Shown: piece by piece, positions 7,914-16,416 of the stretch
How the letters are laid out: each line of letters opens with the position of its first letter
How positions within the stretch are numbered: the first letter of the stretch is position 1
Source: Niastella sp966212235
Lineage (GTDB): Bacteria; Bacteroidota; Bacteroidia; Chitinophagales; Chitinophagaceae
Assembly (NCBI GenBank): GCA_966212235.1
Contig: CBIHPP010000006.1
Coordinates: forward strand, 434,001 to 498,000
Direction: 5' to 3'
Length of the DNA stretch: 64,000 bases
Translations under genes and position numbers: made by a program
Notes under the pieces: generated by a model
Seen by the model: only the letters and a program-made list of their open reading frames with translations
What the model was told of the DNA's origin: nothing
The model's database searches: none

Positions 7914-10900
7914 ATGCACCTGATCTTTTACCAGCTATTTTTAAAAAAATATTTTGCATACAGTTGCTGTATGCTGTTTTTTATTCTATGTAATAGAATG
8001 GCTATCGGCCAGTTGAATGAAAAACAGTTTGTTCGTTATACTATGCGGGAAGGCCTGAGTGATAATTCAGTGAGTGGACTTGTACAGGATGAAAATGGAT
8101 TTATATGGGTAAGCACACCAAACGGGTTAAACCGGTTTGATGGTGGGGAATTCAGGAAGCCCGCTAATGGAACCGGGGAAATTGATGAAGTTTTAAAATT
8201 ATCGATCAATAAAAATCAGTTGCTGCTTACCACGCGAAAAGGGATACAATCGCTGAACACTACAAATGAACAACTAACCAGCTATACCCTTCCCGTAACG
8301 AAACCAGGTAATATTGATATAAACCAGGCGTATGATGCCCTGGTTACACCCGACGGCAATATATTGATGTCAAGTGTAACTGGTTTGTATTCATTCTCGA
8401 AAAACCACCAACTGAATTTCAGGTACGACAGGTACAAGGCCGGCAAACGGGAGAATCGGGCATGGAGTTACGGCCAGGAAATTGCCGCTTTGACGGGCAA
8501 TCTCTTCCTTCACTTCAGCCTTAATGAAGGAATGTTCATCTACGATAGCCGGCTAAAAAAATATAGTGCTATCAAAGAATACAGTCATAAGTTTCCCAAC
8601 CTTGCTGCAACTAACACGCTGCTGTTTAAATTGCCCGGTTCTATTGGCACAAACAAAATGGTGCTGCATAATAGATTGACCAATGATCTATTTTTTTATG
8701 ATACGCAAACCGATCGTTTGCAACCTTGCCAGGTACCGGCCTTTTTTAAACCGGCCATTGGTTGGCAAATGAACTGGTGTGTTATCAATGATACTATGGC
8801 CATTGTTACCAGTCAGAAAACCGGTGTATATATTTGCCATTTCAATAGCACAACAGGAGTCATAAGACCAAATCCCACCTGTTATTTTGAAAATTTTATT
8901 TGCACGTCCATTTTAAAAGATAAAGAAGGAAGATTATGGATCGGTACAGAAAAAGGCTTGCTGAAAGAGAACCTTTCTGAAAAGCCGGTGAACTCGTTCG
9001 ATATCCGCTCTCTTTTACCCAGTCACCAAAAAGAGAATTATGAAATCACTGCTTTTTACCGGCATCATAATGAATTGTATGTAGGCACGTATGGGAAAGA
9101 TGCTATTTATATACTGGATGCCGTTTCTCTTTCGCTTAAACAAAAGATCAGTTTTACCAGGCTTGATCCGGAATGCAACCAGATATGGAATATCTTATCA
9201 ATTGCGAAAGACACGCTATGGTTTGCCACACAAAATGGCCTTGTTTGGTTACATACGGCAAATAAGAATTTCGGTTATGTAACATTGCCGCCGGCCATAC
9301 AACCACTACTTTACGAAAAACCAATATCCCTTTCATTTCAGGATTCACATAATCTCCTCTGGTTGCAGGGCGTATGGGGAACCGGTATTACCCAATATGA
9401 CCGGCATACCGGGGATACACGAATCTTTCAGATCACAGCCAATGAAAATTATTTGCCCATTAAAAGCCCCGGATTTATTACGGAAGATGGAGATGGTAAT
9501 GTTTGGATGGGTTCAAGTGGATTGACCAGGTGGAACCGGCAAACAAACCGGTTTGATACATTGATGGAAAGTTATACCGGGCTTAACAGAAATAACGCTC
9601 ATATTACTTCCTTAACACGCAACCGGCAACGACAGATAATTTTTAGCAACAGGCATAATGGCGTCCTGTTTTTTAACCCGGCATTAAAAAAATACGACCA
9701 GTTTACAACAGCGCAGGGACTGCCTGAAAATATTATCCGTGCGCTGCTTTCCCTTGACAACGATCATCTTTGGATAGCCAGCCGAAATTACTTGAGCGCC
9801 TGGCACCAGCAAACACAAAAACTAATCAGCTATTCTCTTGAAGATGGAATTCCACAGGAAGGCGGCGTTCCCCATCTATTATATCACGACACGATTGCCA
9901 AACGGGTATTGATTGGGTATTCTTCTAATTATATAGCCTGGGTAACCGATAGCATCTTACATTCCGGGGCCAGACGTATTCCTTTTTTTATTGATGCCAT
10001 TAATACCACCGGCGACACAACCATACTATATCCCGGCCAGGAACTTACAATACCTTACCACGACAACGATATCCGCATTCATGTAGCCGCCATTAACTTC
10101 ACAGATGCACAAAACAACCGGTTCTGTTACCGTTTAGACAGTAATGCATTGTGGGTAACCCTGGAAAAACAAAATGTAATAAACTTCAATAACCTGTCAC
10201 CCGGCAACTACACGTTGCAAATAAAAGTATTTTCTGCATCCAGCCACTGGCAGGAGGTGATAAAAAAAATCACCATTATCGTTCAACCGCCTTTCTGGAA
10301 AACCACCTGGTTTTACGTTTCTATGATACTGCTTGCCACTTTTCTCATTTTTATAATTTTGCGCCTTCGAATTCGTCATATCAGGCACACGGCCGGCTTG
10401 AACAACCTGATTGCCGTAACAGAAATGAAAGCGCTGCATGCGCAAATGAATCCCCATTTTATTTTCAACAGCCTTAACAGCATCAGGGAACTGATACTGC
10501 AGAATGAAAACGATAAGGCCTCGCATTACCTGGCGCGTTTTGCACGACTGATACGAATGAACTTAGATCATTCCGAGCATCATTTTATTACGCTCGATCA
10601 GAATATACAATACCTGCACCGTTATCTTGAAATAGAAAAACTTCGCTTTGAAGATTTTGCGTATACTATTACAGTAAATAAAGAACTCGATACTACTAGC
10701 ATCGAAATTCCACCTATGTTATTACAACCACTGGTTGAGAATGCCATCTGGCATGGATTGAAACCGCAGCATGGAAACAAGAAAATAGATATCCGCTTTT
10801 TGAAAGATCAGGGTCAGTTGATTTGCGAAATTGAAGACAATGGCATTGGTATTGACCGGTCATCAGCAAAAAAACAACCCAATACCCATCATTCTGTCGG

Positions 10901-11045
10901 CATTGAAAACATCAAAGACAGGATCAGCCTGTTGAATTCAAAATATCATATTAGCTGCATGCTGCAGATCACTGATATTGGTGGGAATGGCCATGCAGCA
11001 AGTGGTACCCTGGCCCGATTAACGCTTTCTCTTACTTATGAATAA
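7914..11045 (+). CDS. membrane sensor histidine kinase (Reg_prop/Y_Y_Y, LytS-type kinase)
   Basis: A 1043-residue sensor. After a signal anchor, residues ~40-700 form a periplasmic two-propeller sensor with two-component propeller repeats (GLSDNSVSGLVQDENGFIWV near residue 47). A Y_Y_Y-like beta-sandwich follows at ~710-790, then one membrane helix at ~797-818. The cytoplasmic end is a LytS/YehU-type kinase: the HxxF box MNPHFIFNSLN with His848 as likely phospho-acceptor, then an ATPase part with ENAIWHGL and DNGIGI. The overall plan is that of Bacteroidota hybrid sensors, but here the response regulator is a separate gene 6 nt downstream. The signal sensed is unknown, perhaps a glycan or other extracellular ligand. 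Confidence 0.9.
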   Translation: MHLIFYQLFLKKYFAYSCCMLFFILCNRMAIGQLNEKQFVRYTMREGLSDNSVSGLVQDENGFIWVSTPNGLNRFDGGEFRKPANGTGEIDEVLKLSINKNQLLLTTRKGIQSLNTTNEQLTSYTLPVTKPGNIDINQAYDALVTPDGNILMSSVTGLYSFSKNHQLNFRYDRYKAGKRENRAWSYGQEIAALTGNLFLHFSLNEGMFIYDSRLKKYSAIKEYSHKFPNLAATNTLLFKLPGSIGTNKMVLHNRLTNDLFFYDTQTDRLQPCQVPAFFKPAIGWQMNWCVINDTMAIVTSQKTGVYICHFNSTTGVIRPNPTCYFENFICTSILKDKEGRLWIGTEKGLLKENLSEKPVNSFDIRSLLPSHQKENYEITAFYRHHNELYVGTYGKDAIYILDAVSLSLKQKISFTRLDPECNQIWNILSIAKDTLWFATQNGLVWLHTANKNFGYVTLPPAIQPLLYEKPISLSFQDSHNLLWLQGVWGTGITQYDRHTGDTRIFQITANENYLPIKSPGFITEDGDGNVWMGSSGLTRWNRQTNRFDTLMESYTGLNRNNAHITSLTRNRQRQIIFSNRHNGVLFFNPALKKYDQFTTAQGLPENIIRALLSLDNDHLWIASRNYLSAWHQQTQKLISYSLEDGIPQEGGVPHLLYHDTIAKRVLIGYSSNYIAWVTDSILHSGARRIPFFIDAINTTGDTTILYPGQELTIPYHDNDIRIHVAAINFTDAQNNRFCYRLDSNALWVTLEKQNVINFNNLSPGNYTLQIKVFSASSHWQEVIKKITIIVQPPFWKTTWFYVSMILLATFLIFIILRLRIRHIRHTAGLNNLIAVTEMKALHAQMNPHFIFNSLNSIRELILQNENDKASHYLARFARLIRMNLDHSEHHFITLDQNIQYLHRYLEIEKLRFEDFAYTITVNKELDTTSIEIPPMLLQPLVENAIWHGLKPQHGNKKIDIRFLKDQGQLICEIEDNGIGIDRSSAKKQPNTHHSVGIENIKDRISLLNSKYHISCMLQITDIGGNGHAASGTLARLTLSLTYE

Positions 11046-11051
11046 AACGCT

Positions 11052-11807
11052 ATGACAGCAATTTTAGTTGACGACGAAATTAAAAGCCTGAACACGCTCG
11101 TATTATTGCTTAAAAAAAATTGTGCGGAGATAGAGGTAATTGGAACATGCAGCGATGCGGTTGCCGCACAGAAAAAAATTAACGAACTAAAGCCCGACCT
11201 GCTTTTTCTTGACATTTCCATGCCTGGCAAAAACGGTATTGAATTAATGCAGGACCTTACCGGTCATATTCCCGAAGTAATATTTGTTACTGCGCATGAC
11301 AACTACATGCTGCAGGCATTTAAATTCAGTGCAGTGGATTATTTATTGAAACCGATAGATGAACCCGAATTGATCGATGCTGTAAACAGGGCCGCGGCCC
11401 GCATCAGCAAAAAGAATAGAATGGAAGGAATGGAAGTACTGATGCACAACCTGCGCCCTCAATTGCTTGCGCATGAAATAAAATTATGTATTCCTTCTCA
11501 ACACGGATTTGAAGTCATCCTTCTTCAGGATGTAATTTATTGTGAAGCCAACAGCAGCTACACCCGGTTTTATTTACCCAATAATAAGCAGGTGGTTACG
11601 TCAAAAACCATTAAGGAATATGAATACCTGTTGGCCGACAATTTTTTTGTAAGGGTGCACAGATCGTATTTAATAAACCTGCGGCACGTAAAAGAGTATC
11701 GCCGTGGCGAAGAAGGCATCATAACTATGACAGATGGGCAGGAAATTAAAGTAGCCAAAAGAAAGAAAGAGTTATTTTTGATGAAGATGCAGGCGTATTC
11801 GAAATAA
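11052..11807 (+). CDS. LytTR-family response regulator (LytR/AlgR)
   Basis: A 251-residue DNA-binding response regulator. The receiver domain covers residues 1-120, with acidic pocket Asp7/Asp8, phospho-acceptor Asp54 (LFLDISMPG) and a later AVDYLLKP. The LytTR DNA-binding domain covers ~140-245, with FFVRVHRSYLINLRHVKEY. It starts 6 nt after the kinase stop, so the two form one operon and surely one phosphorelay. LytTR proteins usually bind direct repeats upstream of targets; I could not identify such sites. Its 3' end is 1 nt from the end of the opposite LytTR gene. Confidence 0.93.
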   Translation: MTAILVDDEIKSLNTLVLLLKKNCAEIEVIGTCSDAVAAQKKINELKPDLLFLDISMPGKNGIELMQDLTGHIPEVIFVTAHDNYMLQAFKFSAVDYLLKPIDEPELIDAVNRAAARISKKNRMEGMEVLMHNLRPQLLAHEIKLCIPSQHGFEVILLQDVIYCEANSSYTRFYLPNNKQVVTSKTIKEYEYLLADNFFVRVHRSYLINLRHVKEYRRGEEGIITMTDGQEIKVAKRKKELFLMKMQAYSK

Positions 11808-11808
11808 C

Positions 11809-12519
11809 TTATTTATGAGGCTTCAGCACCTTGCCAATATTTTCCCTGAATGTTTCGCTTACAGGGATCTCGGTTTTACCAATGCAAACAAAATCGCGTT
11901 TGATTGTCGTGATCTTTGCTATTGCTACAAGAAAAGATTTGTGGGTACGTATAAAGGTGCCAACAGGCAGTTTTGCTTCAATAGCTTTAAGTGACATGCG
12001 GGTGAGAACAGGTTTGGGCCTTGATGTAAGATATATCTTAATATAATCCTTAATGCTTTCTATATAATCGATATCTGTAGCAATGATCTTTTCGAACGTA
12101 TAATCAACGTTAACAAAGAAATCGTTGTTCGATGCTTCAGGTAACGTTCCGGGACTCTTCATACGAAACAATTCTGCAGCCCGGTTACATGCTTTCAGGA
12201 ACCGGTCAAAACTAAATGGTTTTAATATATAATCTGCTACCTGCAGGTTAAAACTTTCCACTGCATATTTTTCATATGCAGTCACCATGATAACCAACGG
12301 TGGATTATGCAGCGATTGCAGAAACTGCATCCCGTTTAACCGCGGCATCTGGATGTCCAGGAAGATAACATCAATCTGTTCTTTCTGTAATACTTCCAAT
12401 GCTTCCAGGGCAGTTTTACATGATTTTACCAGTTCCAAAAAAGGTACCTGTCTCGTATTATCTTCCAATAATTCACGAACCAAAGGTTCATCGTCAACAA
12501 TAATACAGCGCATCATCAT
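11809..12519 (-). CDS. LytTR-family response regulator
   Basis: A 236-residue response regulator of the same class as 11052-11807 but clearly divergent. The receiver is at 1-125 (Asp55 in VIFLDIQMPR, VADYILKPF) and the LytTR domain at ~140-235 (TFIRTHKSFLVAIAKI). Its start overlaps the stop of the upstream kinase gene by 4 nt (ATGA), a strong sign of translational coupling. It converges with the other LytTR gene. Confidence 0.93.
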   Translation of the reverse strand: MMMRCIIVDDEPLVRELLEDNTRQVPFLELVKSCKTALEALEVLQKEQIDVIFLDIQMPRLNGMQFLQSLHNPPLVIMVTAYEKYAVESFNLQVADYILKPFSFDRFLKACNRAAELFRMKSPGTLPEASNNDFFVNVDYTFEKIIATDIDYIESIKDYIKIYLTSRPKPVLTRMSLKAIEAKLPVGTFIRTHKSFLVAIAKITTIKRDFVCIGKTEIPVSETFRENIGKVLKPHK

Positions 12520-13532
12520 ATTAGCTTTAGTTTTAAATGAATACTAAACAGATTTTTATCTGTGTGTATGACAAGATCATGCGTGCCTGGGTAGAGTAAT
12601 GCCAATCTGGAGCGAACGTTACTTAATCCAATACCCGAAATTTCGTCTTTGCTTGTATCTGTCTCCTTGTCAAATTTATTCTTAACCTGGAAAAACAGCA
12701 CATTCCCCTTAGTAGTTAAATTAATGTCTATAGCCGGCTGATCCACATAACCTGTTCCATGCTTAAATGCATTCTCGGCAAAAGGGATCAGGAGCATGGG
12801 TTCAATATTGTAGTTTGTTGCTGATTGTGGTGACTCAACGTTGAATACAATATTTACATCACGCCCGAACCTTAATTTTTGCAACGCTACATAGCTTTCC
12901 AGAAATGCCACTTCCTGTTGCAAGGATATTTTTTTACCAGCGTCATAAAGCATGTAGCGCATTAGATCCGAAAGCATTAAAAGCGATGTTTCAAGATGGT
13001 CGGACTTTTTTCTGGCCAGGGAAACCAGGTTTGTTAATACGTTAAACAGGAAATGAGGACTGATCTGGGAACGGAGGAACTTCAGTTCCATTCCCAATTG
13101 CATGGCCTCGTTTTCTTTCTGCTGTTTCTCAGCGCGGATCTTATCAACTGTTATGCTGTAGAACACACTGGCAATAAATGTTAGAACGGAAGGAAAGAGT
13201 ACGTGTGATCTTGCATCTTGCAATACGTCGGGAAACCACCATGCAAGCATATGGAATTTCACCCAGTAGGAGGCAGCAACAAGCAAAATGACAGAGACAG
13301 TATATAACAACCAGTAGATCCTGTTAAGAAACTTTGGGTAGAGCAAAAGGGCATTTACATAAAAAATGATCATATGGATAATGCCCGACAGTGTAAAATA
13401 AAGGCCAGGAAGATGACCTATTTTATACTGGTCGCTGGCACTGGAAACCAGATAAGGAAAAAAGAGCACGATACTCCATGCCAGCGCATGGAGTATAAGA
13501 TTAAAATACCTGTATTTAAATATTTTCTTCAT
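12516..13532 (-). CDS. LytS-type sensor histidine kinase with four membrane helices
   Basis: A 338-residue kinase. The first ~130 residues hold four hydrophobic segments with very short loops, so there is no large outside sensor domain. A short linker coiled coil leads to the HxxF box ISPHFLFNVLT (His160 as likely acceptor) and an ATPase region with ENAFKHG and GIGLSNVRSRL. It pairs with the coupled LytTR gene 12519-11809. With so little exposed to the periplasm, the signal is probably within or at the membrane (inference). Confidence 0.92.
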   Translation of the reverse strand: MKKIFKYRYFNLILHALAWSIVLFFPYLVSSASDQYKIGHLPGLYFTLSGIIHMIIFYVNALLLYPKFLNRIYWLLYTVSVILLVAASYWVKFHMLAWWFPDVLQDARSHVLFPSVLTFIASVFYSITVDKIRAEKQQKENEAMQLGMELKFLRSQISPHFLFNVLTNLVSLARKKSDHLETSLLMLSDLMRYMLYDAGKKISLQQEVAFLESYVALQKLRFGRDVNIVFNVESPQSATNYNIEPMLLIPFAENAFKHGTGYVDQPAIDINLTTKGNVLFFQVKNKFDKETDTSKDEISGIGLSNVRSRLALLYPGTHDLVIHTDKNLFSIHLKLKLI

Positions 13533-13702
13533 TTATAGCACTTGAAAACTTTCTGTTCTCACCAATCCATATCAAATTTATTGATTTCTACATCCAAATT
13601 CCCTTGTACTGACATGTTAAAATGAAGTCGCCAGATCTTTAGACATGGTCGCAACATTTACCGCTGTTGTCGCTTTGCGTAAAAAGCGAAGATTGCCACT
13701 GT

Positions 13703-13710
13703 TAGTTTTG
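13703..13710 (+). promoter_or_regulatory. -7 box of the DUF6223 gene
   Basis: TAGTTTTG fits TAnnTTTG and would give a leader of about 17 nt to the ATG at 13732. The best upstream TTTG is 25 nt away, longer than usual. Confidence 0.45.
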
Positions 13711-13731
13711 CAATAGCTTACAAAAAATAAT

Positions 13732-14091
13732 ATGCATATGCACAGTTTACTTCAAGTCGGCTTTTTACTGCAGATTACCCCCGGGCGACTTTTCTCCATT
13801 GTAGCTGGACTGGTGGGATTGATCAGTGTGATCATCGGTTGGCTGGCCCTGGCCCGCTCTGCCAGCCCACTCGGCTCCCGGCGATTCGGGGCCACAGTGG
13901 CCTTGATTATGGGTTTGATCGGCATTATCCTCAGTGGACTGCATCTGGCCACAACCACCGGAGGCTTCGGCACAGGGAAGGGGCGGGCAGGCGCCATCGT
14001 GGCCATGATAATAGGACTGATCGGCACAGTGCTCGGTTGGTTGGCCCTGGCCCGTACCCGGCGAATCGCTACAGGCAGCAAAATCAGTTGA
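13732..14091 (+). CDS. DUF6223-like small membrane protein
   Basis: A 119-residue protein with four hydrophobic segments arranged as two similar halves. IGWLALARS plus GATVALIMGLIG in the first half is echoed by GAIVAMIIGLIG plus LGWLALART in the second. This pattern matches, from memory, the DUF6223 family of small membrane proteins known from Actinobacteria and some Bacteroidota; function unknown. Base composition is visibly GC-richer than the flanking genes, with many CTGGCC and GGC codons, hinting at transfer. A -7 box at 13703-13710 suggests expression from a local promoter. A second ATG lies two codons in. Confidence 0.7.
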   Translation: MHMHSLLQVGFLLQITPGRLFSIVAGLVGLISVIIGWLALARSASPLGSRRFGATVALIMGLIGIILSGLHLATTTGGFGTGKGRAGAIVAMIIGLIGTVLGWLALARTRRIATGSKIS

Positions 14092-14204
14092 TGTTACTGG
14101 GAGATTATATTAAACACATATAAGTGGTATTAAAAAGTACATGGTGGAAATTCGATAAGGTTATGATCTTTTTCTTAAATTCGATGCTATATCAAGCACT
14201 ATTC

Positions 14205-14543
14205 ATGGAAAAAGATCTACTTATCATTGGCTGCAACGGTTATGTGTCAGCTATACTTGCCAACAATGGCGAAGAACTTTGGCGAACCAAACTACGAGAT
14301 GGGATTTTCGGCGGCTCTCGTGGTTGCGATGTCAGTGTATTGATCGACGGCAACCAGATCTATGCCGGCTGTCACGGCCGGATCTATGCCCTCAGGGCCT
14401 CAGATGGAGAGATACTCTGGTCAAATGAATTGAAAGGAATGGGCATTAACGAGGTAGCACTGGCAAGACAGGGAACAAGTACGCAATTTATTACAAGAGT
14501 AGAGCATTCATCAACTACAACTGGTAGCGGCACCAATTCCTGA
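14205..14543 (+). CDS. short PQQ-like beta-propeller repeat protein
   Basis: About 112 residues from the ATG at 14205 (MEKDLLIIGCNGYVS); the frame is open from 14124 but the earlier part looks untranslated. Two PQQ-type blades are visible: VSAILANNGEELWRTKL and IYALRASDGEILWSNEL. There is no signal peptide. Similar short two-blade proteins exist as a stand-alone family, so it need not be a fragment, though the Ser/Thr/Gly-rich end after residue ~95 is weak. It lies 113 nt after the DUF6223 gene and shares its GC-rich composition, suggesting the two arrived together. Confidence 0.6.
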   Translation: MEKDLLIIGCNGYVSAILANNGEELWRTKLRDGIFGGSRGCDVSVLIDGNQIYAGCHGRIYALRASDGEILWSNELKGMGINEVALARQGTSTQFITRVEHSSTTTGSGTNS

Positions 14544-14596
14544 ATGAATGTACTCCGTAATCTTGAATGACTCGATGATAGCGGGCAACTTGATAT

Positions 14597-15067
14597 TTAA
14601 GATGCAAAAATAATTTGTTCAACCGCCGATTTTAGATCTGGCACCTGCTTTACATTAAATTCCTCACAAAATATATCGATATTCCCTTTTCTCCAGAACC
14701 CTTCGGGACAAACGACTACTGCTTTGTTATAGAATGCCCCAAGCTCAAGCAATGATATAGGCGATTTAGTTGCAGGGTCGAAGTAAACAAGTACGTAATC
14801 GGCCTCTTTTAAACCTTTCAGCTCCCATTTAACCTGTTGATAAAACTGCGGATCTTCATATTCCTGCTTCCAACTGGAATCCCAATCAGGTCTTCGGGGA
14901 TTGAGGATAAGATAATCACTTCTTTGCTCTTCAGGAATCATGGAATCAAACAGATCGATTGCCTGCTGTTGCCATTCCTTTGCCGCTCCCATCTCAATTG
15001 AACCAGCCAGGAATACGACTATCTGGTTACCTGCATTCATCCTTTGTGGTGGTATCAGTACGTTCAT
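14597..15067 (-). CDS. nucleoside 2-deoxyribosyltransferase-like protein
   Basis: A 156-residue cytoplasmic protein of the nucleoside 2-deoxyribosyltransferase-like superfamily. The glycine-rich start VFLAGSIEMG, the PRRPDWDSSW loop, ADYVLVYFDP and the SLLELG motif with Glu108 in the nucleophile position support this. Enzymes of this fold cut or transfer the N-glycosidic bond of (deoxy)nucleosides; relatives act in nucleotide or NAD salvage. Two perfect TTTGCGT-N7-ACGCAAA sites sit over and upstream of its promoter, so it is almost certainly repressed by a dimeric regulator. An NrtR-type NAD regulator is a reasonable guess only. Confidence 0.8.
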   Translation of the reverse strand: MNVLIPPQRMNAGNQIVVFLAGSIEMGAAKEWQQQAIDLFDSMIPEEQRSDYLILNPRRPDWDSSWKQEYEDPQFYQQVKWELKGLKEADYVLVYFDPATKSPISLLELGAFYNKAVVVCPEGFWRKGNIDIFCEEFNVKQVPDLKSAVEQIIFAS

Positions 15068-15111
15068 AATTAACCCTTTTTGATTGCTGTTTTAACGCTT
15101 GCTATCCTTAT

Positions 15112-15132
15112 TTTGCGTTATTTATACGCAAA
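15112..15132. promoter_or_regulatory. operator 1, TTTGCGT-N7-ACGCAAA
   Basis: A perfect 7-bp inverted repeat with a 7-nt spacer. It covers the -7 box and start site of the leftward promoter, the classic place for repression. Confidence 0.75.
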
Positions 15133-15160
15133 TTTATATCGCCATTATGGAATATCCAAA
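15129..15160 (-). promoter_or_regulatory. promoter of the deoxyribosyltransferase-like gene
   Basis: On the minus strand a TTTG (15160-15157), a 20-nt spacer and TAAATTTG (15136-15129) match the Bacteroidota promoter. The start of RNA would be near 15124, about 57 nt before the ATG. The -7 box overlaps operator 1. Confidence 0.7.
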
Positions 15161-15161
15161 T

Positions 15162-15182
15162 TTTGCGTAAATATCACGCAAA
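15162..15182. promoter_or_regulatory. operator 2, TTTGCGT-N7-ACGCAAA
   Basis: A second copy with identical half-sites. Its centre is exactly 50 bp from operator 1, near five helical turns, and it lies just upstream of the -33 box. The spacing would allow two dimers to bind the same face or form a loop. Confidence 0.75.
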
Positions 15183-15276
15183 TTAAATCAGAAAGGCTAT
15201 ACAATTCCCTTGAAAAGTTATAGTGGAGGTCAGGTCACTTTAAAAGCGGACATTTGATATCTAATCCCATAAATAT

Positions 15277-16416
15277 ATGAGCAGTAAATTTGGCTATCCC
15301 GGCTTTGCAAGACGCTTTGCCGCCAGGTTTCCTACCTGGAACTATTTGCTTATGCAAATCTTTTACTGGTTTATTGCTTATATGTTCCTGGCAGCATTGG
15401 CGCGCCTGATAATATTCACTGTTGCCCCATTTCAGCATGTCTACCTGGATTGGCGGGGTGATCTTGTTATTGCCGCCTTTCTTGGCTTTTGTACTGGTGT
15501 GATCTCTGGTTTCGTAGATCAACTATTAGAAAATCGCTATTTTATCAATAAAGCAATTGGTGTTGTTATCCTGATCAAGTCCGTCATAGCGTTGTTTGTT
15601 TTTATTATCCTGATAAGTTTTGTGCGATACAGTATCTATCCTTTCCTGGTGAGGAAGTTGATGCATGTTGAAAATGTTATAACACTTGAGAAGTCATGGG
15701 AGCATTTCTTTCAACTGCTATTGATCTATAATATTGCAGCAGGTCTGCTGATCAGTTTTATTAACCAGGTCAATAAGAAGTTTGGCCCTGGCGTGCTGCT
15801 TCCATTACTCCTTGGAAGATACAGGTCGCCAAGGGAGGAAAAAAGGATTTTTCTTTTCATGGACCTGAAATCATCTACCCGGATCGCTGAAATGTTGGGG
15901 CACATGAAATACAGCGCATTCATACGCGATAGCTTTATGGATATAAATACCATGCTTTCATTGTATCATGCCCAGGTTTATCAGTACGTTGGCGATGAGA
16001 TCGTGCTTACATGGACTGTACGCGAGGGATTACAAAAGCTATCCTGTGTTCAGTTCTTCTTTGCCTGTTCAGAAAAGTTCAAAGAACGATCTGCACATTA
16101 TATTAAACACTTCGGACAGGTTCCTGAATTCAAGGCAGGGCTGCATATGGGAAAAGTAACTGTTGTTGAAGTGGGGAACATAAAAAGAGATATTGCTTAT
16201 CATGGTGATACCATGAACACAGCAGCAAGAATTCAAAGTGTGTGTAATCAATATAATAAAAGCTTTCTGACTTCCAGGTATGTATTTGAGAACAGTGAAA
16301 TAGAGAAATATTATAATACAGAATCTTTGGGCTTAATTGAACTGAAAGGAAAGAATCAGCCTGTTGAAATTGCCAGTATCGAAAATATAAGATCAATTCC
16401 TGTTAAGGATAATTAA
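15277..16416 (+). CDS. membrane-bound class III adenylate/guanylate cyclase
   Basis: A 379-residue protein with four to five membrane helices in residues 25-165 and a cytoplasmic class III cyclase domain at ~187-370. The two metal-binding aspartates are present, Asp196 in FMDLKSST and Asp240 in YVGDEIV. The transition-state pair Asn314/Arg318 lies in MNTAARIQ. It should make cAMP (or cGMP) from NTP at the inner membrane. Its 3' end overlaps the convergent gene 16403-18463 by 14 nt. The deoxyribosyltransferase gene is divergent, with the two operators between them. No effector gene is adjacent. Confidence 0.9.
   Translation: MSSKFGYPGFARRFAARFPTWNYLLMQIFYWFIAYMFLAALARLIIFTVAPFQHVYLDWRGDLVIAAFLGFCTGVISGFVDQLLENRYFINKAIGVVILIKSVIALFVFIILISFVRYSIYPFLVRKLMHVENVITLEKSWEHFFQLLLIYNIAAGLLISFINQVNKKFGPGVLLPLLLGRYRSPREEKRIFLFMDLKSSTRIAEMLGHMKYSAFIRDSFMDINTMLSLYHAQVYQYVGDEIVLTWTVREGLQKLSCVQFFFACSEKFKERSAHYIKHFGQVPEFKAGLHMGKVTVVEVGNIKRDIAYHGDTMNTAARIQSVCNQYNKSFLTSRYVFENSEIEKYYNTESLGLIELKGKNQPVEIASIENIRSIPVKDN

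Noticed and set aside
13752..14081. 109-residue minus-strand frame
   Set aside because: Antisense of the DUF6223-like gene, whose plus-strand membrane pattern and promoter are clear.
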